Of a stretch of 64,000 nucleotides of DNA, positions 1-15,500 are shown piece after piece. Source of the stretch: Phalacrocorax aristotelis (Eukaryota > Chordata > Aves > Suliformes > Phalacrocoracidae); NCBI RefSeq assembly GCF_949628215.1, contig NC_134282.1:17898723-17962722 (forward strand), given 5' to 3'. The notes beneath the pieces were generated by a model, which was given only the letters and a program-made list of their open reading frames with translations, searched no databases and was not told the DNA's origin. Position numbers and translations under genes: made by a program. Each line of letters starts with the position of its first letter. Position 1 is the first letter of the stretch.

Positions 1-366
1 TAAATCCAGGCTACCCGCCCTGTTATCCCAGCATCAGAGCAGCCAGGTGACAACGTGTTCACCTAGACAACGGCCAAAATCTTTTCACGTGCCTCGCAGC
101 TCACTCAAGGGGAGGGATCAGGTGGTTTCTGTCTGGTTTATGAGTTCTTCCTCCTCTCCTCGTGATGACCCTGCTCTGCCATCCTCTCTTTCTAAAGGAG
201 TTGACTTTTGCTTCCGAGATTTCTTCTTGTGTATAGGGGTGACTGATACTGGCACGGGTTTGTTCTCTGGTTCAGCTGCAGGGCCTGTCGTGGGGGTTTG
301 AGTGGCTGCAGTGCCTGTCACTTTCTTCTCCTTTGTCTTTTTAGATCCAGAAGCCTTCTCTTCCCC

Positions 367-1077
367 TTAGGGGTACTGAATAGCGTTGAACAGGGCTCGG
401 TAGGCATGGGCCAGGCTCCCGCACGTTGCAGTGACTTGTATCTCTCTGGAGTTGCCGGGGTGACAACGTAATTCCTCCAAATATTCTACTAGTTTTTCGG
501 GATACTGCACTTGTGCAGGGGTGAGGTCCCAAATCACTGGAGGTGCCCACCGACCTAGGCACTTGCCCATACTATCCCACGTACCCTGCCTCTCATAACT
601 ATCAAGCCTTGGGGCGGGTCTCTGGATGATATTCTTAAATTGCTTATTAACCTTAGACAAAACAAAAACAATATTCCCAAGAAATACCAACAGATGTATC
701 TTAACTACCCAAGGATCTTCAAGGTGCTGAAAAGTTGTTGTAACAAAGGAGGAGACATCACAGATGAAAGTAGCAAAGGTGCCATTCTGTATTTCCTCCA
801 CAAAAAGCCTCTCAGAGAAGGAGGTATAATTTGCTGTCTCCACGAGGTGGCACCCGAAATACAGTAACAGCTTCAACGCAAAACCCAAATACCAGATAAA
901 GCTCAAGGCCATTGTTTTAGTAACAAATCTCCCAAGCAAAACATTGCTACTCACTGCAGAGCACAGGAAACTACAATAGCCAACACCAATCTTCAACATG
1001 TGCTGCCAAAACAAGGTCATAGTGCAGATCAGATAAACCAATATTGAGAAGAGATCAGTCAATGCTGTGACCAGCAA
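367..1077 (-). CDS. retroviral leader/Gag N-terminal ORF with membrane segments (copy 1)
   Basis: Open frame of 236 codons beginning 25 nt after the primer binding site. The first 90 or so residues are strongly hydrophobic, with about three possible membrane spans; further hydrophobic stretches follow, then a hydrophilic tail. It ends at TAA, after which the same frame stays open as a basic, Lys/Thr-rich segment (to 118), so it may be the N-terminal part of Gag cut by a stop. An almost identical ORF is at 34105-34815. I do not recognise a defined domain. It is ERV-derived and not a host gene. Confidence 0.6.
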   Translation of the reverse strand: MLVTALTDLFSILVYLICTMTLFWQHMLKIGVGYCSFLCSAVSSNVLLGRFVTKTMALSFIWYLGFALKLLLYFGCHLVETANYTSFSERLFVEEIQNGTFATFICDVSSFVTTTFQHLEDPWVVKIHLLVFLGNIVFVLSKVNKQFKNIIQRPAPRLDSYERQGTWDSMGKCLGRWAPPVIWDLTPAQVQYPEKLVEYLEELRCHPGNSREIQVTATCGSLAHAYRALFNAIQYP

Positions 1078-1127
1078 CTGCTATTACCTCAAACCCTTCA
1101 GGCCCCACGTTGGGCATCAGAAAGGAC

Positions 1128-1701
1128 TGTCGTGGTTTAGCCCCACTCAGCAACTAAGCCCCACACAGCCGTTCGCTCGCTCCCCCCACCCCAGTGGGAT
1201 GGGGGAGAGAATCAGAAGAGCAAAAGTAAGAAAACTCGTGGGCTGAGATAAGCACAATTTAATAATTAAAATAAAACAGTAATAGTAATAATAATTTAAT
1301 GAAAAGGAGAATAACGAGAGAGAGAGAGGTGAAACCCGGGGGGAAAAAAAAACCACCACAAGTGATGCAGCTGCTCACCACCTGCCGACCAACACTGCCA
1401 GTCCCTGGGCTGCAATCTCTGCTTCCCCCAGTCCGTATACCAGGCATGACGTCACATGATACAGAATATCCCTTTGGCCAGTTTGGATCAGCTGTCTTGG
1501 CTGTGCCCCCTCCCCTTCCGGCTTCTTGTGCACCTGGCAGACCATGGGAAGCTGAGACAGTCGTTGCCCAGTGTAAGCACTGCTTAGTAATGACTAAAAC
1601 AGCAGTGTGTTATCAACAATATTCTCATACTAAGTCCAAAACACAGCACTATACCAGCTGCAGTGAAGAAAATTAACTCTATCCCATCCAAAACCATGAC
1701 A
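1128..1701 (-). repeat. 5' LTR of left-edge provirus
   Basis: 574-bp LTR, antisense as displayed. Its ends are TGTCATGG (minus strand, at 1701) and CCACGACA (at 1128), the usual TG...CA termini. It closely matches the LTR at 34866-35438 and, in opposite orientation, the solo LTR at 3147-3731. Confidence 0.85.
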
Positions 1702-2167
1702 CCCTATGTCTTGCCCCCTCCTCTCAGGTTGGGCTTCTCAGTGCCAAGGATCCCTGGTGTAAAGGCGTGAACTTCCTACCTGCCACAGGTAATGAGTTGG
1801 GTCTGGTTGTCTGATGAGGAGATGAGTCCCAGATTTTGCTGCTTACATGTGTGTTGCTTCTTGGCAAACCATGAGATTTCTGGGTCCCAGTGCTTCTGCT
1901 GGTGCCTAGAAAGCCCTGTTGCTAATGGCAGTGTACTGTAGCCAGGTGTCTGGTGAATTTGGTAATCTCATAACAAATCACCAGTGCCTCTTCCAGCTGA
2001 GCTGCTTCACTTTGAACACAGCCACCTGAAAAAAGCTCTGAGTCATTTTTTTCCCCCTCACAGTACAGGGGTCCGTCTTCCCTTTGTGGAGTCATCTCCC
2101 ACCGAGCCTGGGCAGGAGACAACCTGAGCCCAGTAACCAACGCAAGACTCGGGTACAAAATTATATC
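1702..2167. other. spacer between provirus and SLC51A 3' end
   Basis: Unique-looking sequence. No ORF or repeat recognised beyond the SLC51A downstream flank. Confidence 0.5.
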
Positions 2168-2173
2168 TTTATT
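2168..2173 (-). terminator. SLC51A: poly(A) signal of SLC51A
   Basis: AATAAA on the minus strand, about 220 nt downstream of the SLC51A stop codon. It predicts an mRNA 3' end near 2150. Confidence 0.6.
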
Positions 2174-2392
2174 CAGTGCCAGACAAGAGCCCCCTGGGCT
2201 GAGGGCAGCTTCACGGATCCCTTTGGCTTGTGGCTTTTGGGTTTCAGACCTTTTCACCCCATGTTGAGATGCCCTTTACACCCTTCCGCCTCTGCTGCAG
2301 GCAACTCTCCAGGGCCAGAGGAGCAGGTTGTACAGAGCAGACCAGCCCTTCACCTCACTCTGCCCCTTGGCACCCCAGTTGCTTCTCTCTGC

Positions 2393-5878
<3,486 letters not shown>

Positions 5879-8800
5879 GAATCATAGAATCATAAAAGTT
5901 GGAAAAGACCTCTAAGATCACAAAGTTCAACTGTCAACCTAATACCCCCATGCCTCTTAAACCATGCCCTGAAGTGCCAGGTGGGCAGCCTGTTCCAATG
6001 CCTGAGCACTCTTACAGTCAAGAAATTTCTCCTAACAGCCAATCTAAACCTCCCCTGACAAAACTTAGAGGCCATTTCCCCTCATCTTAACGCTAGTTAC
6101 TTGGGAACAGAGACCAACACACACATCCTACTTTCAGGTAGCTGTAGAGAGCGATAAGGTCTCCCCTCAGCCTCCTCTTCTCTAAACAACCCCAGCTCCC
6201 TCAGCCGCTCCTCATCAGACCTGCTCTCCAGACCCTTCACCAGCTTCATTGCCCTTCTCTGGACACGCTCCAGCACCTCAGTGTCCTTCTTGTAGTGAGG
6301 GGCCCAAACCTGAACACAGTACTCGCGGTGTGGCCTCACCAGGGCCGAGTACAGGGGCACTATCACCTCCCTGCTCCTGTTGGCCACACTATGCCTGATA
6401 CAAGCCAGGATGCTGTTGGCCTTCTTGCCCTCCTGGGCACGCTGCTGGCTCACGTTCAGCCAGCTGTCAACCAGCACCCCCAGGTCCTTCTTCACCTGGC
6501 AGCTCTCCAGCCACTCTTCCCCAAGCCTGTAGCGTTGCATGGGGTGGTTGTGACCCAAGTGCAGGACCCGGCACTTGGCCTTGTTAAACCTCATACAACT
6601 GGCCTCGGCTCATCGATCCAGCCTGTCCAGATCCCTCTACAGAGCCTTCCTACCCTCGAGCAGGTTGACACTCCCGCCCAACTTGGTGTCACCTGCAAAC
6701 TTGCTGGGAGTGCACTCGATCCCCTCATCCAGATCATTGATAAAGATATTAAGCAAGACTGGCCCCAAAACTGAGCCCTGGGGAACACCGCTTGTGACCA
6801 GCCACCAACTGGATTTAGCTCCGTTCACCACCACTCTCTGTGCTCGGCCATCCAACCAGTTTTGTATCCAGCAAAGAGTACGCCTGTCTAAGCCATGAGC
6901 TTCTCTAGAAGGATGCTGTGCGAGACAGCGTCAAAGGCCTTACTGAAGTCCAAGTAGACAACATCCACAGCCTTTCCCTCATCCACTAAGCGGGTCACCT
7001 GCTCATAGAAGGAGATCAGGTTGGTCAGGCAGGACCTGCCTTTCATGAAGCCATGCTGGCGGGGCCTGATCCCCTGGTTGTCCTGCACATGCCTGGTGAG
7101 TGCACTCAGGGTGAACCGCTCCATAATATTCCCCGGTTCCAAAGTCAGGCCTGTAGTTGCCCGGATCCTCCTTCTGGCCCTTCTTCAAGATGGCCATCAC
7201 AGTGGCAAGACTCCAGTCATCTGGGTCCTCCCCTCTTAACCAGGACTGCTGATAAATGATGGAGAATAGCTTGGCAAGCTCTACTGCCAAGCAGGCGCCA
7301 AGCTCCCTCAGTACTCTCAGGCGGATCCCATCCAGCCCCATAGACTTGCGAGTGTCCAGGTGGTGCCGCAGGTTGTAAACTGCTTCCTCCTGGATTACGG
7401 GGTTTTGCTCTGCTCCCCGTCCCTGCCTTCCAGCTCAGGGGGCTGAATACCCTGGGGGTAACTGGTCTGACTATTAAAGACCGAGGCAAAGAAGGCATTT
7501 CCTCATCAGCCTTTTCCTCATCCTCGGTGGCAATGTTCCCCCGCACATCCAAGAGAGGATGGAGATTCTCCTTGGCTCTCTTGTTGTTGTTCATGTATTT
7601 GTAGAAACATTTTTTTGTTATCCCTTACAACAGTGGCCAGATTGAGTTCTAGCTGGGCTTTTGCCTTTCTAATTTTGTCTCTGCATGACCTAACGAGACC
7701 CCTGTACTCTTCTTGAGTTGCCTGCCCCTTTTTCCAAAAGTGGTAAACTCTCCTTTTTTTCCTGAGTCCCAGCAAAAGCTCCCTGTTCGGCCACGCCGGT
7801 CATCTTCCCCACCGGTTCATCTTACGGCACATGGGGACAGCCTGATCTTGCACCTTCAAGACTTCCTTCTTGAAGAATGCCCAGCCTTCCTGAACGCCTT
7901 TGCCCTTCAGGACTACCTCCCAAGGGACTCTCTCAAACAGTGCCCTGAACAGACCAAAGCCTGCCCTCTGGAAGTCCATGGTAGTGGTTTTGCTGGCCCC
8001 TCTCCTCACTTCGCCAAGAATTGAGAACTCTTATCATATCACGGTCGCTAAGCACAAGACGGCCTCCAACCGCCACGCCTCCCGCCAGTCCTTCTCTGTT
8101 TGGAAACAGCAGGCCAAGTGAGGCACCTCCCCTGGTTGGCTCGCTTACCAACGGTGTCCGGAAGTTATCTTCCACACACTCCAGGAAGGTCCTAGGCCGT
8201 TTCCTCTCTGCTGTGTTGTATTTCCAGCAGACATTCCTCAAAACACTCTCTAACATACAAAGCCATCCCACCACCTCTCTTTCCTTGCCTATCCCATGTG
8301 AAGAGCTTATAGCCATCCATTGCGGTACTACAGTCATAAGAGTCATCCCACCATGTCTCTGTGATGGCAGCTAAGTCATAGCTATCCTGCTGCACAATGT
8401 CTTCCAGCTCCTCCCATTTGTTGCCCATGCTGCGTGCATTGGTGTAGATGTACTTGATATGGGCTATTGATTTCACCCCCAACCTCACATGCCACCCCTA
8501 GGCTCCTCTTTAGTGAGCCTGGCTATAACCCCTTCCCCCTTTGAATCTAGTTTAAAGCCCTCTCAATGAGCCCCGCCAACTCATGTGCAAGAATCCTTTT
8601 CCCTCTTTGAGACAGCTGAACTCCTTCTGCTGCCAGCTGGCCCGGTGTCATATAAACCTCTCCCTGATCAAAAAAAACCCAAAATTCCACCAATGGCACC
8701 AGCCTCTGAGCCACGTGTTGATCAGGTGAGTTTTCCTGTTCCTTTCAGTATTCTTCCTTGCCACTAACAGGATTGAGGAAAATACTACCTGTGCTCCTGA

Positions 8801-9284
8801 TCCTTCAACCATTGCCCCAGTGCCCTGAAGTCCCTTTTGACCGCTCTTGGACTTCTTTCCACAACTTCATCACTGCCAACCTGCATAACCAACAGCAGGT
8901 ATTAATCAGAGGGCCAGACCAGACCAGGGAGTTTCCTAATAACATCTCTAACTTGGGTCCCAGGAAGGCAGCAGACTTCCCTGTGGGATGGGTCTGGTCA
9001 GCATATTGGGCTCTCTGTCCCCCTCACAAGGGAATCACCTATGACAATTACCCTCCTTTTCTTCTTAACAGAAGCAGTCATAATGCCTGGGGATGACTGA
9101 CTCTTCCTAGGAAAACCCCCAGATGGACCTTCACCTACATCCTCATTTGCCTGGCCCTCAGGTTCCAGAGTCCTGTACCTGTTGTGTAAGGGCAGCTGGG
9201 AAGGTGAGGGAGGCCAGGAGGGGATTCACCTGTCGTCCCGAGCAGGGACCTATTTCTCTCCCCCCCCATCTCTTAGGTCCCCTC

Positions 9285-9864
9285 TGTCCTGGTTTCAGCT
9301 GGGATAGAGTAAATTTTCTTCATAGTAGCAAGTATGGGGCTATGGTTTGAATTTGGGCTAAAACCAATGCTGATAATGAGGAGATGTTTTAGTTGTTGCT
9401 AAGCAGTGCTTACACTACTCAAGGACTTTTTCAGCTTCCCACACTCTGCTGGGTGCACAAGGAGCTGGGAGGGAAGGGGGCACAGCTGGGACAGCTGATC
9501 CTAACTGACCAATGGGATATTCTATACTATATGACATCATGCTCAACATATAAAGCTGGGGAAAGAAGAAGGAGGGGGGAGACATTTGGAGTGATGGTGT
9601 TTGTCTTCCCAAAAAAACATTACACGTGATGGAGCCCTGCTTTACTGGGGATGGCTGAACACCTGCCTGCCGATAGGAAGCAGTGAATGAATTCCTTGTT
9701 TTGCTTTGCTTGCCTGCGCGGCTTTTGCTTCACCTATTAAACTTTTATCTCAACCCACAAGTTTTCTCACTTTTACTCTTCTGATTCTCTCCCTGATCCC
9801 ACCGGGGTGGAGTGAGTGAGCAGCTGTGTGGGGCTTAGCTGCTGACTGAGGCTAAACCACGACA
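9285..9864 (+). repeat. solo LTR, ERVL-like, inserted in the CR1
   Basis: 580 bp from TGTCCTGG to CCACGACA. It shares blocks with the other LTRs here (the AAGCAGTGCTTACACT, TGGGATATTCTATA and CCCACAAGTTTTCTCAC regions) but is a distinct subfamily. It contains a TATA-like ATATAAAG near 9548. CR1 sequence lies on both sides. No convincing target-site duplication. Confidence 0.8.
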
Positions 9865-10238
9865 TCTTCCTTCTGCATGTTGGCAAGAGCATTGGGGATC
9901 CTCAGCTTCTTGTGGAGCCTCCATCCGCTGCCTTGGTCCCAGGGATGGCAGGGTGCGGCTCCACCCATCTATCTCCCTCTCACACTCCCTGATACTCCTT
10001 AACCTTTCCACTTCCTCCCTCAGCTCTGCCACCAGGCTGAGCAGATCATCCACCTGGTCACGCCTAAAGCAGCTGCTGTCTCTGCTGCCCTCCGGTGTGA
10101 GTGACAGGCTCAGGCTCTCCCTGCAGCCGGAGATCTGGGCTGCTGTGTGTTTGTGCGGGGTCTCTGCCTGGGTCACCACATTCCTTCTGGTGATGGCTTA
10201 CTGGCGAATGGAGACCATATCTAGGGCCTCTCTGGGGG

Positions 10239-10950
10239 TGTTACCTCAAACATATACATATATATTCTTCTTGGATGAAATGGAATAGCGCAGGAGTTAT
10301 TTATTAGTAGTTAAGAAAGAATCATATTTAGGAGTAGAAAATAACACCTGAGAATTTAAACAAGATAATAAATAATGCTTAGGCCAGACAAGAGGGTATT
10401 AGCAACAAATGCCTCATTAACAAGAATCTCCTAAGAGAATGCAACTCAGTAGAACTTCAAGGACCAACAGTGGAAACATCCTGCTACAAATAAAGTTGTG
10501 AAGATAAGCGAAGGCCACAAATCAATTAGCAGTGATAAAAGGGAACATCTTGGCTCAGAAGGCACTGAGGCATGGAAACTGGGGGAAACGTAATGCTGGC
10601 AGGGGTAGATTGCGACCACCGACTCAATTGAGAGATGAAAGGACTACCCCACCCACCCCCACCCCCCCACCTCGTCTTGAGCGTGCACAGTGAATTAAAA
10701 TCACACTGTAGCTTTAAACTGAAGTGGAGAAGATACAGATCAATGGAAGAAGGGGATGCCCAGTCAGGTCAATGATTATGTATTAGATAGGCATGGTGTG
10801 TTAACTTTCCTGTATAAATGTCAAAAAGTAATTATGGTAGGTGTGCATGTTAGGAGGAAAGATCCCCCATGCACCCAGCGCTGAATAAAGTAATGCCTGG
10901 TCTTTAACATGCCCAGCGTTAAGGAGTTTTATTCCCGTCTTTCGGTAGCG
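10239..10950 (+). repeat. solo LTR of a second ERV family, with target-site duplication
   Basis: 712 bp. It begins TGTTACC and ends GGTAGCG, a near-perfect terminal inverted repeat, and is flanked by GGGGG on both sides (10234-10238 and 10951-10955). It contains TATAAAT near 10814 and AATAAA near 10885, in U3/R order. It is unrelated in sequence to the TGTCRTGG LTRs. It lies in the 5' part of the same CR1. Confidence 0.6.
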
Positions 10951-11160
10951 GGGGGTGATGACCACTAGTTGAGTTACCCTTTAGAGCCAGGAATGGGACT
11001 GCGCCCTGCCCGCACAAACTACCGACATGAGCTGCCATGCAAACTGCCACACAAACTGCTGTGCTGTACCCTGGTTGCCACACTTCTGGTCGGGGGCTGC
11101 TCTTGTACGTGAGGGGTTTTGGCCACCATCACTTGTGTCCCGGCCCACGCTGAGTCAGAG

Positions 11161-12196
11161 CTGCCACCTGTCAGAAACTCACTCATTCCCACTCTGAGGG
11201 GGGCTGGGGTACCCTCTCTCTCCCTGCGCTTTTGCCTTCATGGTTTCGCTGAGGTTTGGCTGCTTTAGGAAGGGTGCAATTCTCTGCTCCGGAGCCCTTC
11301 AAGAGCAGCTCCCACGACGCTAGAGGGCAGGGCTGGCCCAACACTCAGCACGCCTGCTTCTTGGGACAGAAGCAGAGCCCAGGCCTGGGGAAGGTGATGG
11401 CGGGCTGGAGGAGGCACACAGAGTGGGGAACTAGGGCGTTAGGCATGGCAAGCAGTGTATCCTTGTCCTAGATGGATCCCAGTAATCTCACGGTTCCCAG
11501 GGTTGCCCATGGCTCCTGGTGTCCTCCCAGCACCCCAAGGAAAAGGAGTGTTGGTTTATACTGGATCTCCAAGACCTTTGAACTCCCACCCTTTGCCCCT
11601 CTGGCAGTGGGCTCCTGCAAAGCCAGAGTGTCACCGGCACCCCAAATGGGTGCCGGTGACACTGCACCCTGCCATGGGAACAGGATGCTCAGTTGTCATG
11701 GGAATGGGATACAGAGCGGGGAGGGGGACTGCTGCAGTTGCCATGGGAATGGGATGGGGGCGTGGAGGGGGATGCTGAGGTTGCCATGGGAATGGAATGA
11801 GGGGATTTGTTTTTCTGTGGGACGGGATGCCATCCATTCTGCGCGGCCAGGGCCCTGCAGCCTGGCCCACCATGGAGCTTCTCATCCCCCTCCATTTCAG
11901 CGTCCTCATCTAGCTGAGCTAACTGGTCTCCTTCCTGAAGTCACCCCATAGCTGCAGACCAAGCCCCGAACCTGGGGACATGGAGCAGCAGAGCTGCTGT
12001 CTCACACCAGTGTCCTTGAGCTGTTAGAGCCAGGCATCAGCTCAAATGGCCTGGATCTATGTCCTCTTCCGCACCACCACCCAGCTCCAGCAGCCCATGG
12101 GGTTAAGCACCCCAAGGCTCTGCCTGTTCTCTACTTCTCCCACAGCAGCCCCAGGGCCTGACCCTGGCCCCATCCTCCCCGTACCCCTGCTTGCAG
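11161..12196. other. intergenic, short minisatellite, possible 5' part of ZDHHC19
   Basis: Contains the minisatellite at 11671-11800. If ZDHHC19 kept its first exon it should be here, but I could not find one. Confidence 0.4.
11671..11800. repeat. minisatellite, about 45-bp unit, about 2.7 copies
   Basis: The phrase CCATGGGAATGGGAT recurs with the spacer GGGGAGGGGGA(C/T)TGCTG. Unit spacing is 43-46 bp and the units are imperfect. Confidence 0.6.
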
Positions 12197-12541
12197 GTGC
12201 AGCTGGCTGGCTCTGCACATCATGCTGCTGGTCCCCAGCTCCACCACCACCCTCTTCCTCCTGGCTCTCACCAGTTTGGTCCTGCTCAGCGTAGTCAACC
12301 CGGGGCTCCTCCAGCTAGGTGGGGCGACAGGGGAGCAGGCTCTGCTCCATGGTGGGATGGCCAGAGACTGACCTTGGGGCTGGGGGGACACAGTCTCCCC
12401 ATGGGTCTCCTGCAGCAGTGGCCTGGGAGGACAGGCTGAAGCAGGGGCTGCAGCACAGCGAGACAGCACTGCCCATGTGGGTGCCACCATCACAGCTGGC
12501 CACACATCTTCCACTGCCCCCACTGCAACTGCTCCGTGGAG
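12197..12541 (+). pseudogene. ZDHHC19: ZDHHC19 palmitoyltransferase relic (two exons, frameshift)
   Basis: Exon A (12197-12318) has an acceptor CTTGCAG and donor GTGGGG. It encodes WLALHIM...FLLALTSLVLLSV followed by NPGLLQLG, matching the second membrane span and DPG motif of human ZDHHC19. The next good acceptor (12415/12416) continues in phase for about 22 codons. The homologous zinc-binding segment FHCPHCNCSVE (12509-12541, followed by GTGAGG) is in the +1 frame, and a TGA blocks that frame upstream (12437-12439). The PPR part of the motif is gone. The following exon with the catalytic DHHC could not be found in the next 2 kb. Position and strand fit human synteny between SLC51A and TFRC. 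A sequencing indel or a very divergent gene is possible. Confidence 0.5.
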
Positions 12542-15500
12542 GTGAGGGATGCAGGGCGCCCCGGGAATCTGGAGGATCTGCGCGTGTCCAAGGTGCCACT
12601 TACACCCAGCCCTACGCACCCCACCCCTCAGCCTCATTAACCAAGCCCTGTACCCCTGTCCCTACACATTTATACCTCCATGGCCAAGATATCCTGTTTT
12701 TAAGCTTAGGTTAAATATTAAAACATCAAACGCTAGATAAGCAATGCTTGATCAAAAAGAAGTTTAGATTCACGCTAATTAAACATAGACTATACCCCTG
12801 CAGCCCATGACCCTGATCCCTCCTTGTGCTGACAGGATGGGACATGCCTGCAACTTGCTTGCTCCAACCTGCCCCGGGAGCTGGCAGAGATGGGTGTGGG
12901 GAGGGGAAATGCAGCAGAATGGGGTACCCCAGGATCCCCCCGCAACTTCTCTTATTCAGCCCCTGTCCACATTTGGGATGGGCAGTCCTGAGGCCACCAG
13001 GGTCTGGGGCCACCAGGGTCCATGGCCACCCTTCTCCACACAGGCTGCTACCACGGCCAAAAGCTGGCAGGATGGCCAAGACCCAACAGCAGGTGAACAT
13101 CCCCTGGCATGGGCAGAATGGAGGGGCCACGCAAGGCTCCAGGCAAGCCCACCAGCCCAAAGTCAGCCCCAGACTCCTGGGATGCTCCAGGAGAGAGCAG
13201 CACTGAGCACAGGGACCCCCTTTCCTGCCAAAAAACACTTCAGTAGAGAAGGAAAATGGAGCACTGAGACAGGACCCATGCACCCACCAGCCCAGGGCAG
13301 CGGTGGTTTGAAGGCTCATGGTCCCCTCGGCATCAGGGTGGCTGTTTTCCCCCAAGGAGGTAGTGGAGGGGCCAGTGGCAGCACTGGCAAATCTCCCCAT
13401 TTGCTCAGTTAGCTTTTTTATTTTAAACAAAACTGTTTGACCACTGAAATCCTGCCCCCAAAAAAACCCCAAGCAGACCCTCTCAGCATGCCTGCATCGC
13501 CCACGCTGCTGCTTTGTCAGCGTTCCCCAATACTTGGAAAAGTGCTCGAAATGCAAATATTTCCACAGGTTTTTGAGACAGTTTTCCACCCATCTCTAAT
13601 TCCCTGTGGTTATGGCCAGAGGGGCCAACCCTGGTGGGCATGGCGGGCTCCCAGCCAACCACCACCAACTTCTCCATGGCCAGGACATGGGGGGGAAGGA
13701 AAATCCTTGTTCAAAGTCCTGGTAGGACCTGGTAGGAGGCCAAAATGCATTCCTCCCCACTCTCTCGTCTCCCACCTAGAGCCTGGGACTGCGGTGGACG
13801 GCAGGGACAGCGAGGAGTGAGAACCTCACAGCCAGCTCAGGCTGTGGTCCAGCTGGACAAGCAGACAGTAAAGACCTTCACCCTGAGCTTTTGGCGATTC
13901 ATGGCCACTGCTGTCCCAGGAACAGAGGGACAGACCTTGCTCAGCAGGACGGAGGGGCCAGGATGCTCCCTCTCCCAAGGGACTTTCCTCACTCTGCCCA
14001 GTCCCTGTGACAGGCAGGACAAGCACCTGAAAAGCAATGGGACCCCGTGGCACAGGGTGGGTGCCTGGCACCCATGTCTTAGGGAAACCGCATTCCATGG
14101 GAACCTCATCGTAGGGATGCCCATGCTCTGCATGGCCTCTGACAACCCTGGTATCCCCCACCCCAGGGGTTTTGGGTAGAGGCAGCATCCCCACCCCACC
14201 ACTGTCCCAGCAGCACCCTGCCAGATGCTGGAAGCAGGAGAGTTGGTGAGACTGAAGAGAAACAAATAAAATATGGAGGTCAAACAGACTTGGGAAAGGG
14301 ACAAGAAAGGTTTTCCCAGGGTACGGGCCTCATCTTCTCCCCTCCCCCCCACCCCGGCACCCGCAAGCATTGCCCCATCGAGGAAACCGCTGGGGGTCAC
14401 ACAAGGCTGCTGCCACCATCTGCCTTCACACACCCCACCACAACCCACAACCACCCAGCTGTGGGCCTGTTTGCCCAGGTGTGTGAGCCAGGCCTCGGCT
14501 GGACCCCTGCAAATCCAGCAGCATCACGCTCACCACCGGGTCCCTCAAGCATCCCCCTGCAACAGTCAGTGCGGGGCCGTGGCAATACCCCCAGCCCTGG
14601 CCCCAGCACGGCAGGGATGGGGCTGACTCTCTTTGGCCCTAGGACTGGAGCCACTCTGCTGATAAGGATGGCAGGGAGCCCTGCCCGCATCTGGCCCACA
14701 GATAAGGCCCATGTGCTCCCCACTGATTGCCCCAGGAGGCAGCCAGTGGGGTGGGAACCACCATCCCTGGGAGATACAACCAGAGGGAGCAGCGAGCAAG
14801 GAGGGCAGGGGGGCTGATGCAGGGGTGTGAGACACCGGGCCCCTGCAGGTCCCCTTCTCTGGGCAGGGGAAGGCTCCCTGGCTCCGCCAAGAGCACTGCT
14901 GGGGTGGCACAAGGTGTGGACCCCCTGGCAGAGCAACAGCCCCCATCAAATCCTTCCCTTCCCAGTGGGGAACAGTCCCTCTGCCACTGGAAAACACCTC
15001 CCAGTGCCCTGCAAACCCACAGGGCTGCATCATGGGCTCACTGCAAGGCAGGGTCAAGGACCACCTGTGCCTCAGTTCCCCATTTCTAAAATGGAGCAAG
15101 AGCCCTGCAGCACAAGGGCAGAGAGGGCTTACTCACTCGTCACTCCAATGCCCAGAGAGAGACCCATGCCAGGCGTTATTTATAGACAGAGTTGACATTT
15201 CAGATGGGAGATGCTGCCCTCGGAGCCAGCTGGCTGCCTCCAGCCTCTGCCTCAGTGTCAGTGGGAGAAACACTGGCCTCAGAGGGGCTTAGTGGTGCAG
15301 GAGTCCTGATGGCCTCAGCCCCCCCTCCTGGGCAGGGAAGATTCCCCTTCTCCCAGCATGAGGGAGTAAGGGTCATTCCCACTGGACATACCGGGCAAGC
15401 CCCCTCTGCAGCCCTGAGCCCCCTTCCCGGCAATGGGGCAGCGATGGTGGGGCAAGACCACAGGCAAGCAGCATGCTGAGGGTGTCACCCCCAGCAAGAG

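Larger units (their letters stand above)
1..1701 (-). mobile_element. ERVL-like provirus, 5' part, cut by the left window edge
   Basis: Read on the minus strand, this holds a 5' LTR (1128-1701), a damaged primer binding site (1102-1119), a leader ORF with membrane segments (367-1077) and the start of gag. The same block occurs in the same orientation at 33739-35438 (constant offset 33738), with only a few differences in the internal part and roughly 2% in the LTR by eye. The element continues past position 1, so its 3' LTR and target-site duplication cannot be seen. It lies just beyond the 3' end of SLC51A. Confidence 0.85.
5879..11160 (-). mobile_element. CR1 LINE, near full-length, decayed, interrupted by two LTRs
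   Basis: The 3' end is at 5879 with the CR1 tail (repeated ATTCTATGATTCT-type motif on the minus strand). Going 5' on the minus strand come the RT C-terminal region (about 6097-6594), RT core with [10 protein letters not shown] and a FAGDTKLGG box (about 6600-6860), RT fingers (about 6890-7340), linker (7500-7775), endonuclease C-terminus (7930-8170) and N-terminus with YTNARSMGNK and ITETWWDDS (8190-8490), then ORF1 sequence. LTRs at 9285-9864 and 10239-10950 interrupt it. Coiled-coil ORF1 sequence is at about 9880-10180, and probable 5' leader continues to about 11160. Frameshifts and stops are frequent. The usual ADD catalytic motif reads AGD, so it is dead. Confidence 0.85.

Noticed and set aside
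6097-8488. Reverse transcriptase and endonuclease ORFs as possible host genes
   Set aside because: They are consecutive broken pieces of one CR1 LINE ending in a CR1 tail.
12726-13589. 287-codon minus-strand ORF next to the ZDHHC19 relic
   Set aside because: No domain, no supporting splice sites, composition like the surrounding intergenic DNA.
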